From NCBI GenBank assembly GCA_902465425.1, contig CABQNA010000115.1:1-5320 (forward strand): 5,320 nt of DNA. The letters run 5' to 3'. The position numbers were made by a program, and so were the translations under genes. Of this stretch, positions 1 to 5,229 are shown piece after piece. The stretch's first letter is position 1, and every line of letters begins with the position of its first letter. The DNA is from an uncultured Collinsella sp. Lineage in GTDB: Bacteria; Actinomycetota; Coriobacteriia; Coriobacteriales; Coriobacteriaceae. The notes beneath the pieces are model-generated. The model worked only from the letters and a program-made list of their open reading frames with translations, had not been told where the DNA came from and searched no databases.

Positions 1-623
1 ATATTGGAGTTCCAAGCCTCGACCCACGGCTGCTCCTTAAGATCGGCCAAGAAGTTATCGAAGGCCGTCACGCCCTTGATCTCCACCGACGGAATCTTGG
101 AGATCTTCTTGGTCGAACCGTCGGCGAGCGTATAGGTGCCGCTAAAGGCCTCATCGCCGCCCTCAACGGGAAACGTCACGCCGTAAACCTCGACACGGAA
201 AAAGCCGCCGGCAGGCGCCGTCTCGCCAAAGTCGATCTTGAGCGTCTGACCATCAGCCGTGCACGTGGGTTTCATGGGCGTACGATCCATGAGGTCCTCG
301 CCCGAGAGCATCGTCAATCGCGTGTCATCGGTACCAAACGTCGTGCCGTCGACAAACGTCAAAGAAAGACCGCTCAGCTCCTCGTCGGCATCGGCCTGAA
401 CTTCCCAGGTAATGCGCGTCTCGGTGCCGCCGACCACATCGCTGCCCGAGCCGGTGTTGGGTCGGGCGGTAATCTTTGCGGTCTCAAGCGCCTGGGCGGT
501 CGTGGGCGTATATGCCCCCGCGCACACCAGCGCGAGCGCCACGGCCATGACGCAGACTAGCTTTTGGAGCAAGGCGGGCAGTGGAAAACGCTGCTCCGCG
601 GCCCCTTTGTTCAGTCGAGACAA
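1..623 (-). CDS. Secreted or membrane protein, N-terminal part only (possibly an amino-acid ABC permease with an extracytoplasmic N-terminal domain)
   Basis: This is an open frame of 207 codons with no stop, cut by the left edge of the window. I chose the TTG at 621-623 because AGGAG (629-633) lies 5 nt upstream. It also gives a complete signal peptide: a charged start (R3, K6, R12), K21, a hydrophobic core from about V23 to A37, and a likely signal peptidase I site after T-A-Q-A at residue 45. An internal ATG (546-548, residue 26) would cut into the hydrophobic core and lacks a clear binding site. Residues 46 to about 180 are rich in T, G, D and V, hydrophilic, and look like an extracytoplasmic beta-rich domain. 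The last visible residues are more amphipathic (F-D-N-F-L, W-V-E-A-W-N-S-N). The gene follows the amino-acid-binding lipoprotein on the same strand after 117 nt, where a permease gene would be expected. The permease function is inferred from this position only, since no transmembrane permease domain is in view. Translated existence is well supported; function is not. Confidence 0.75.
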   Translation of the reverse strand, partial: MSRLNKGAAEQRFPLPALLQKLVCVMAVALALVCAGAYTPTTAQALETAKITARPNTGSGSDVVGGTETRITWEVQADADEELSGLSLTFVDGTTFGTDDTRLTMLSGEDLMDRTPMKPTCTADGQTLKIDFGETAPAGGFFRVEVYGVTFPVEGGDEAFSGTYTLADGSTKKISKIPSVEIKGVTAFDNFLADLKEQPWVEAWNSN

Positions 624-688
624 GGTGGCTCCTATCGTAGAAGTTGCCGACAAAACGAGACGGAAACGCTCTCCGTCAAGAGAAGCGC

Positions 689-718
689 AAAGGCCCTCTC
701 CGCAAAACGGAAAGGGCC
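689..718 (-). terminator. Hairpin between the binding-protein gene and the next gene; terminator or attenuator
   Basis: On the minus strand, 22 nt after the TAA of the binding-protein gene, an 11-bp stem pairs 718-708 (GGCCCTTTCCG) with 702-692 (CGGAGAGGGCC). There is one T·G wobble and a 5-nt loop (703-707). Only three T residues (691-689) follow before GCGC, so the U-tract is short and read-through is likely. In ABC uptake operons a leaky hairpin after the binding-protein gene is a common way to make more binding protein than permease; that role here is inference. Confidence 0.6.
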
Positions 719-740
719 CGCGCGCAATCAAGTAGTTATT

Positions 741-1601
741 TTACTTGATGTTGTACTTAGCCATGAGGGCGTCGACGGTACCGTCGTCGGTCAGGTCCTT
801 GATGGCCTGGTTGATGTCATCCTTGAGCTTGGTGTTGCCCTGGTTGATGGCAATGGCGTACTCCTCGCCGGTGCTGATCTGCTTGATGGTCTGGCAGGTG
901 TTGAACTGCTCGGCGGTCAGCTGGCTGGCAACGGAGCGGTTGGTGACTACGGCGTCGCCCTTATCGGACTGCAGAGCGCTAAAGCACTCGGTGGCGTCCT
1001 TGTAGGGGACGATCTTGGCCTTGGGGAAGTTCTCCTGGGCAAAGGCCTCGGCGGTCGAGCCAGACTGGACGATGATGGTAGCGTCGGAATTGTTGAGCTT
1101 CTCGCTGTAGTTATCGGCCGTGATGTCGGTGTTATCGACCTTGGTCACGATAGCCTGATCGTCCATGTAGTAGGAATCAGAGAAAGTGACTTCCTTCTCA
1201 CGCTCGGGCGTGTCGGTGATAGCCGCGATGGAAACGTCATACTTGGCGCCCGAAGCGACGCCCGGAACCAGCGTGTCAAAGTCATTGTTGACATACTCGA
1301 CATCCAGGCCCAGCTTGTCGCCGATAGCCTTGATGAGCTCAAGGTCAAAGCCCTGATAATCGCCGTTGTCATCTTTGTACTCAAACGGAGCGTACTCGGC
1401 AGAGGTGCCGACGGTGAGCGTACCGTCCTTGACGAGCGCATACTCCTTGGAGCCGTCGACCTTCTCGACCTTAGCGTCGTCAGAGCTGCTGGAACCGGCA
1501 TCAGAACCAGAGGTGGCGTTGGACGAGCCGCAGCCCGTCAGAGCAAGGGCGAGCGCCATAGCACCCGTGGCGGCAAATGCGCCAAGCTTCTTCAGCTTCA
1601 T
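741..1601 (-). CDS. Amino-acid ABC transporter substrate-binding lipoprotein (SBP family 3)
   Basis: This 286-residue protein starts at the ATG at 1599-1601, where AGGAG lies 7 nt upstream and the sequence opens with a lipoprotein signal (M-K-L-K-K, hydrophobic core, lipobox L-T-G-C with lipidated Cys24). The in-frame extension upstream to 1667 overlaps the promoter and is not real. A Ser/Gly/Asp-rich linker (about 25-51) tethers the domain to the membrane. The bacterial family-3 solute-binding fold begins near G60 (G-T-L-T-V-G-T), with the signature Y-Q-G-F-D-L-E-L at 82-89. The segment I-T-D-T-P-E-R-E-K (128-136) carries Arg134, the position that in HisJ/GlnH-type proteins holds the ligand alpha-carboxylate. 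The stretch G-D-A-V-V-T-N-R (215-222) has Asn221 where most amino-acid binders have Asp for the alpha-amino group. The protein should capture a polar amino acid or a related solute outside the membrane and pass it to an ABC permease; the substrate cannot be told from sequence. The next gene downstream is the likely partner. Confidence 0.95.
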   Translation of the reverse strand: MKLKKLGAFAATGAMALALALTGCGSSNATSGSDAGSSSSDDAKVEKVDGSKEYALVKDGTLTVGTSAEYAPFEYKDDNGDYQGFDLELIKAIGDKLGLDVEYVNNDFDTLVPGVASGAKYDVSIAAITDTPEREKEVTFSDSYYMDDQAIVTKVDNTDITADNYSEKLNNSDATIIVQSGSTAEAFAQENFPKAKIVPYKDATECFSALQSDKGDAVVTNRSVASQLTAEQFNTCQTIKQISTGEEYAIAINQGNTKLKDDINQAIKDLTDDGTVDALMAKYNIK

Positions 1602-1658
1602 AATCAGTCTCCTTCCGGTGACCTCGTTTGATTCAGAGGTCTGCAAAAACTGTTGGCT

Positions 1659-1687
1659 ATTATGCACCCGGAATTACGAATCTGCAA
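1659..1687 (-). promoter_or_regulatory. Sigma-70-type promoter of the binding-protein gene
   Basis: On the minus strand TTGCAG (1687-1682) and CATAAT (1664-1659) are separated by exactly 17 nt. The -10 box matches the consensus at 5 of 6 positions and the -35 at 4 of 6. A start near 1652 would give a leader of about 50 nt, ending in AGGAG before the ATG at 1601. The surrounding 1602-1748 is clearly more AT-rich than the genes on either side. The leader is too short for a T-box or other large riboswitch, and I see no convincing operator. Confidence 0.6.
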
Positions 1688-1748
1688 TTAGAAAACTGAT
1701 TGAAACAAACCCATAACGTGAATTGAATACTCTACTTTGTGACAGTCA

Positions 1749-2615
1749 TTACTGCTGCAATGACCTTAATAGTCTAATTTCAGCTGCATAACCTGCAAGT
1801 TCGTTCGGAGTCTCCAAAATAAACGGCAGCGAACGCAAACGGCCATTCGATACAATATTCTGCATAACCTGCATACCGCCACCAAATTCCTCGCTGCCAA
1901 GGTATCCCTTGCCGATGCACTCGTGACGATCTTTATGGGCGCCACAAGGGTTCTTCGAATCGTTGATGTGTACGGCATGCAAGCGATCGATACCCACCAC
2001 GCGGTCGAACTCGTCGAGTACGCCGTCCAGATCATGGATGATGTCGTAGCCGGCATCGCTCACATGGCAGGTGTCCAAACAAACGCCCAGCTTATCGGAC
2101 AGCTCTGGGCACTTGGCGGCAACGCCCTCGATAATGCACGCCAGTTCTTCAAAGCTACGGCCCACCTCGGTGCCCTTGCCCGCCATGGTCTCGAGCAATA
2201 CCGTCGTCTGCTGTCCCTCAAACATCACCTGGCACAGCGTGTCGACAATCATCTGAATGCCGGCGTCTGCCCCCTGTCCCACATGCGCACCGGGGTGGAA
2301 GTTGTAGTAGTTGCCGGGCAGTGCTTCCAGACGCTGCAAGTCCTCGGCCATTGCCTCCAAGGCAAACTCGCGCGCCCGCTCTTTGGCAGAACAGGGGTTG
2401 TAGGTATACGGGGCATGCGCCACCAGCGGTCCAAAGTCGTTTTGCGCCATAAGCTCGCGCAGAGCCGCCACGTCATCCATGTCAAGTTCTTTTGCCTTGC
2501 CACCGCGCGGGTTGCGCGTAAAGAATGCAAAGGTATTGGCGCCAATGGACAGCGCCGTCTCCCCCATCGCCCGATAGCCCTTCGTCGTCGAAAGATGACA
2601 CCCGATCGTCAGCAT
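1749..2615 (-). CDS. nfo: Deoxyribonuclease IV (endonuclease IV, AP endonuclease)
   Basis: This 288-residue TIM-barrel enzyme cleaves the backbone 5' of abasic sites in base-excision repair in the cytoplasm. All nine zinc-ligand positions known from E. coli Nfo can be assigned: H67 (V-A-H-A-P-Y), H107 (N-F-H-P-G), E142 (L-L-E-T-M-A-G), D181 and H184 (L-D-T-C-H), H216 (H-I-N-D-S-K), D229 and H231 (K-D-R-H-E), and E268 (I-L-E-T-P-N). Length matches the family (about 280-300). I chose the ATG at 2613-2615: GAGGGGGAG (2630-2622) ends 6 nt before it, whereas it directly abuts the in-frame TTG at 2619-2621, leaving no spacer. Immediately upstream lies one copy of the hairpin repeat (2632-2710), whose foot is 5 nt from the binding site. 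No clear terminator follows the stop before the promoter of the next gene. Nothing suggests a functional link with its neighbours. Confidence 0.97.
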   Translation of the reverse strand: MLTIGCHLSTTKGYRAMGETALSIGANTFAFFTRNPRGGKAKELDMDDVAALRELMAQNDFGPLVAHAPYTYNPCSAKERAREFALEAMAEDLQRLEALPGNYYNFHPGAHVGQGADAGIQMIVDTLCQVMFEGQQTTVLLETMAGKGTEVGRSFEELACIIEGVAAKCPELSDKLGVCLDTCHVSDAGYDIIHDLDGVLDEFDRVVGIDRLHAVHINDSKNPCGAHKDRHECIGKGYLGSEEFGGGMQVMQNIVSNGRLRSLPFILETPNELAGYAAEIRLLRSLQQ

Positions 2616-2631
2616 CTCCAACTCCCCCTCA

Positions 2632-2710
2632 TCAGTTGCGGTGAAATACGGTCTATTGGTGCCCTATTTTGGCGCAAACAGACCGTATTCCACCGCAAGT
2701 TATAAAAGGG
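2632..2710 (-). repeat. Hairpin repeat, copy 1 (upstream of nfo)
   Basis: This 79-nt unit has a second copy at 3797-3875. On the minus strand a 13-nt outer arm TTGCGGTGGAATA (2698-2686) pairs with TATTTCACCGCAA (2648-2636), with a single G·T wobble (2690/2644). The inner stem continues as CGGTCT pairing with AGACCG (2685-2680 with 2654-2649), then a G·T wobble (2679/2655) and further A-T/G-C pairs with one mismatch. The loop includes a GCC/GGC pairing around AAAATAG. The flank CCCTTTTATAACTTGCGG on the 5' side is identical in both copies. The unit lies between the Gfo/Idh gene and nfo, ending just before the nfo ribosome binding site. See the findings for the covariation with copy 2. Confidence 0.9.
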
Positions 2711-2760
2711 GCATCAGGGACAAAGGCCTCCAGGCATTCCAAGCGCTGGTGCCATGCCCC
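2704..2760 (-). terminator. Possible terminator of the Gfo/Idh gene
   Basis: Five nucleotides after the Gfo/Idh stop, on the minus strand, GGGGCAT (2760-2754) can pair with ATGCCCC (2714-2708). TTTT (2707-2704) follows at once. The enclosed sequence can form inner stems, such as GGCA with TGCC around CCA/TGG. The basal stem is only 7 bp around a large interior. The CCCTTTT part also belongs to the conserved edge of the hairpin repeat, so the terminator reading is uncertain. Confidence 0.35.
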
Positions 2761-2765
2761 ACGCC

Positions 2766-3785
2766 CTAAAGTTTCAAACGAATCGCATCGATGATGTGCG
2801 CACAGCGCTGTGTGGCGGCTAGGGACATGATGGGGCTTTCGAGTTTCCCCGCCTGAATGAGCTGCGTCGCATGCTGGATTTCGCCGTAGAAATCATCGAC
2901 CTCAAACGGGGCATTTATTTCGAGCGTGCGCCCGTCGGAGTACTTCACATGGGCGAGCTCGGGGCGATGGAGACGCTCGATTTCCAACGAGCCCCGCTCA
3001 CAGGCAATCGTTAAGCGGCTTTCATATGTTGCTTTGCCGTCGCACACCATATGAATGGGTATACCGCCGACGCTCATACGGATCTCGTCGGCCCAATCGA
3101 CGCGGCCGCCTGATACGTCACGCCAGCGAACTTCACGGGATGAAACCTCGCACGCGCCCGCGAGCAAATCCTCAAACCAACCGACCGCATAGCAGCCCAT
3201 GTCATATAGACAGCCGCCCTGCAACGAATCAAGCAGATAGCCCGAAGGAGGCTCGCCGTAATCGAGCTTTTGCACGCTTTCAATCGAGACAATACGGCCA
3301 AGCTCACCCGACGCAAGCAAGTCCTTCACGCGAGTGCGCATCGGGCAAAACCGATTCTTCATCGCCTCCATAAACAGCACGCCGCGCTCACGAGAGGTGG
3401 AGGCAATCGAGAGAGCCTCTTCCTCACCCAAAACGGCCGGCTTTTCGCACAGCACGGCCTTTCCGGCGCGCAGCGCGCGACAGGCCCAACGCGTATGCAT
3501 GCCATGCGGAAGAGCCAAGTAGATTGCGTCGACATCGGGGTCGGCAATCAGCGCATCATAAGCCACATCGCCGCTATCGTCAGCCGTGGCATAACTGTGC
3601 GCGGCATCAATCGAAAACGCCCTGCAAAACTCCTCAACATGCGAAGGAGTGCGGCCGGCAGCAGCCACAAGCCGTGCCCCGTCCACCTCCTTGAGCGACG
3701 ATGCAAATCGATGCGAAATGTGTCCAGCGCCCAAAACGCCCCAACAAACCTCACGCAAATCATCACATGAATCCCGATGACCCAC
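2766..3785 (-). CDS. Gfo/Idh/MocA-family NAD(P)-dependent oxidoreductase
   Basis: This 339-residue protein is a probable dehydrogenase acting on a sugar, polyol or similar substrate with NAD(P)H in the cytoplasm. The Rossmann nucleotide-binding loop is G-V-L-G-A-G-H-I-S at 16-24. The motif L-P-H-G-M-H at 92-97 precedes the family signature E-K-P (114-116), in which the Lys is the expected catalytic residue. The segment E-A-M-K-N-R-F-C-P (140-148) and the C-terminal-domain motif G-G-C-L-Y-D-M-G-C-Y (190-199) are typical of the dihydrodiol dehydrogenase/GFOR-like branch. Length is normal. I chose the GTG at 3783-3785 because AAAGGGG (3797-3791) ends 5 nt upstream. The frame stays open upstream to 3863, but those 26 codons are read through the hairpin repeat and give an unlikely peptide. 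The gene follows the aldo/keto reductase on the same strand after a 90-nt gap filled by repeat copy 2, so co-transcription is plausible. The substrate is unknown. Confidence 0.92.
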   Translation of the reverse strand: MGHRDSCDDLREVCWGVLGAGHISHRFASSLKEVDGARLVAAAGRTPSHVEEFCRAFSIDAAHSYATADDSGDVAYDALIADPDVDAIYLALPHGMHTRWACRALRAGKAVLCEKPAVLGEEEALSIASTSRERGVLFMEAMKNRFCPMRTRVKDLLASGELGRIVSIESVQKLDYGEPPSGYLLDSLQGGCLYDMGCYAVGWFEDLLAGACEVSSREVRWRDVSGGRVDWADEIRMSVGGIPIHMVCDGKATYESRLTIACERGSLEIERLHRPELAHVKYSDGRTLEINAPFEVDDFYGEIQHATQLIQAGKLESPIMSLAATQRCAHIIDAIRLKL

Positions 3786-3796
3786 GACAGCCCCTT

Positions 3797-3875
3797 TCAG
3801 TTGCGGTGAAATAGTTCCTGTTTGGCCCCTATTCTGCCGCAAACAGGAACTATTCCACCGCAAGTTATAAAAGGG
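3797..3875 (-). repeat. Hairpin repeat, copy 2 (upstream of the Gfo/Idh gene)
   Basis: This is the second 79-nt copy, a direct repeat 1,165 bp from copy 1. On the minus strand the outer arm TTGCGGTGGAATA (3863-3851) pairs with TATTTCACCGCAA (3813-3801), with one G·T wobble. An 11-bp perfect inner stem follows, GTTCCTGTTTG (3850-3840) with CAAACAGGAAC (3824-3814), around a 15-nt loop containing GAATAGGGG. That makes about 24 bp in all. The unit begins directly after the TGA stop of the aldo/keto reductase (3878-3876). The foot of the hairpin is 3 nt before the AAAGGGG binding site of the next gene. There is no T-run after the stem, so it is not a standard terminator. Confidence 0.92.
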
Positions 3876-5066
3876 TCATGAGGAGCGTGTTTTGCCGAAG
3901 ACTTTAAGCATGGCCGTTACGGGGCCCGGCTGGAAGCGCCGGCGCACGTCATCGAGACGCTCGGGGATATCGATATGCTGCGGGCAGTGGCGCGCGCATT
4001 TGCCGCACTTGACGCAATTGCTCGCCAGCTTGGCCTCGCTTGTGCGCACCGCACTCGCCGTAAAGTATTGCGACAGCCCCGTAAACCAGCTGTGCGCATA
4101 GCTCGCGTTGTAGGCGGCAAAGCAGCCGGGAATGTTGATACCCTTGGGACATGGCATGCAGTAGCCGCATCCCGTGCAGGGCACGCGATTCGATTTTTCA
4201 AACTCATCCAGCACGTGCGCGATCGTGTCGAGCTGGTTGGCAGTCATCGAATTCGGCAACGCGAGGTCTGCCAGTGACGAGTTCTCATCCACCTGCGCGG
4301 TATCGGTCATACCCGAAAGCAGCATCGTCACCTGAGGATGATTCCACACCCACGAGAGCCCCCAAGCGGCAGGCGTATGCAAATGCCGATCGCATGCACC
4401 ATCGAGAACAGCGCGCGCCCGCGGAGGCAATTTGCCTGCCAAGCGTCCGCCCAAAAGCGGCTCCATCACAAACACCGCGAGATCTCGCTCGGCGGCGGCC
4501 ATGAGCCCCGCCGTTCCCGCCTGATATCGCTCTCCAGCGTAGTTGTACTGGATCTGGCAAAAGTCCCACTCATACGCATCGAGCATCGTAAGGAAGTCCG
4601 CCGCGCTGCCGTGGTACGAAAAGCCTATCTGACGAATACGCCCTGCAGCCTTTTGCTGCGCGATCCAGTCCTCGATGCCCAGCGCCACCACGCGCTCCCA
4701 CTGCGCAGGCGAGGTGATGTTGTGCATAAGGTAATAGTCGATATGGTCGGTCTGCAGGCGGCGCAGCTGCTCGTCGAAAAACCGATCGAAATCCTCCGCG
4801 CATTTGCACGAAGCATGCGGCAGCTTGGTTGCGAGCAAAACCTGGTCGCGCAAGCCCAGGCGTTCAAGCGAAGCGCCCACGCAAGCCTCGTTGCCGGGAT
4901 AGAGATAGGCCGTGTCCAGATAATTAATCCCCTGCTCCACCGCACGGGAGATGATGGCATCGGCCGTCTTCGCATCGGGGTGTCCCGGCGCACCGGGAAA
5001 CCTCATGCAGCCCAGACCCAGAGCGGATATTCGGTTACCACTTTTGGGGTCAACACGGTATTGCAC
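3876..5066 (-). CDS. Aldo/keto reductase with C-terminal ferredoxin-type [4Fe-4S] domain (COG1453-like)
   Basis: This 396-residue protein has an aldo/keto reductase barrel followed by a ferredoxin-like tail. The classical catalytic tetrad is present: D51 (N-Y-L-D-T-A), Y56, K81 (A-T-K-L-P) and H115 (L-M-H-N). The tail has two Cys motifs: C297-x2-C300-x2-C303-x2-C306-P and C351-x2-C354-x2-C357-x3-C361-P, consistent with two [4Fe-4S] clusters. Such fusions are common in strict anaerobes; they probably couple carbonyl reduction or oxidation to a low-potential electron carrier, but substrates are generally unknown. I chose the GTG at 5064-5066: GGGAGGGG lies just upstream (GGAGG core spaced 4 nt) and the protein then starts M-Q-Y-R, which from memory is the usual N-terminus of this family. 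An ATG 18 nt further up (5082-5084) has only a weak binding site, and the longer frame to 5183 reads through promoter DNA. The stop directly abuts repeat copy 2; the next gene is a second oxidoreductase. Confidence 0.94.
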   Translation of the reverse strand: MQYRVDPKSGNRISALGLGCMRFPGAPGHPDAKTADAIISRAVEQGINYLDTAYLYPGNEACVGASLERLGLRDQVLLATKLPHASCKCAEDFDRFFDEQLRRLQTDHIDYYLMHNITSPAQWERVVALGIEDWIAQQKAAGRIRQIGFSYHGSAADFLTMLDAYEWDFCQIQYNYAGERYQAGTAGLMAAAERDLAVFVMEPLLGGRLAGKLPPRARAVLDGACDRHLHTPAAWGLSWVWNHPQVTMLLSGMTDTAQVDENSSLADLALPNSMTANQLDTIAHVLDEFEKSNRVPCTGCGYCMPCPKGINIPGCFAAYNASYAHSWFTGLSQYFTASAVRTSEAKLASNCVKCGKCARHCPQHIDIPERLDDVRRRFQPGPVTAMLKVFGKTRSS

Positions 5067-5153
5067 GGCCCCTCCCTTCGCCATCAGCGCCCCGGCAAGG
5101 CGAAACACAATGGTCACGCAGCCGAAACATCGTGGAATCGCAATCGAGAACGT

Positions 5154-5183
5154 ATCGTAACGCAGCAGAAATCGAGCCGTCAC
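5154..5183 (-). promoter_or_regulatory. Tentative promoter of the aldo/keto reductase gene
   Basis: On the minus strand GTGACG (5183-5178) and TACGAT (5159-5154) are 18 nt apart, each matching the consensus at 4 of 6 positions. A start near 5147 would leave a leader of about 80 nt. A perfect 11-nt palindrome, GCCGTCACGGC (5176-5186), covers the -35 box and could be a small operator, though such a short palindrome may be chance in GC-rich DNA. No better candidate was seen in the 163-nt divergent region 5067-5229. Confidence 0.25.
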
Positions 5184-5208
5184 GGCACCGCTTTAACATC
5201 AGCAAAAA

Positions 5209-5229
5209 GCCCGATGAAAGGAGCCGGGC
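5209..5229 (+). promoter_or_regulatory. Hairpin holding the Shine-Dalgarno sequence of the plus-strand gene in its loop
   Basis: GCCCG (5209-5213) pairs with CGGGC (5225-5229) around an 11-nt loop that contains the whole AAAGGAG binding site (5217-5223). The ATG follows the stem at once. Read on the minus strand, the same stem is followed by TTTTT (5208-5204), so it also has the form of an intrinsic terminator for leftward transcription. The stem is only 5 bp, though all G-C. Confidence 0.4.

Noticed and set aside
564..1631. Long plus-strand open frame (355 codons) opposite the binding-protein gene
   Set aside because: Its sequence is a low-complexity Val/Leu/Gly/Asp string, the typical antisense shadow of a GC-rich gene, and the opposite strand encodes an unmistakable lipoprotein with a lipobox and family-3 motifs.
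1700..1735. ArgR-like half sites (TGAAT) upstream of the binding-protein gene
   Set aside because: The two TGAAT/TGAATA matches are in tandem rather than the inverted arrangement expected, in AT-rich sequence where such hits arise easily.
2636..2698. Repeat copies as standard intrinsic terminators
   Set aside because: The stems are long, but no T-run follows the 3' arm on either strand; on the minus strand the next bases are the ribosome binding site of the downstream gene.
1923..2705. Plus-strand open frame (260 codons) opposite nfo
   Set aside because: It has no ribosome binding site or recognisable motif, runs into repeat copy 1, and the minus strand carries all nfo metal ligands.
2699..2710. 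TATAAC in the repeat flank as a -10 promoter box
   Set aside because: The hexamer is shared by both copies, but neither has a credible -35 box 16-18 nt upstream, so I do not call a promoter.
2632..3875. CRISPR or integron attC array
   Set aside because: There are only two units, 1,165 bp apart with a gene between them; there is no regular spacer array and the attC boxes are absent.
5067..5183. N-terminal extension of the aldo/keto reductase with a hydrophobic stretch
   Set aside because: It could look like a signal anchor, but it has no supporting binding site, covers the presumed promoter, and the family normally starts directly with M-Q-Y-R; the GTG at 5066 has a strong binding site.
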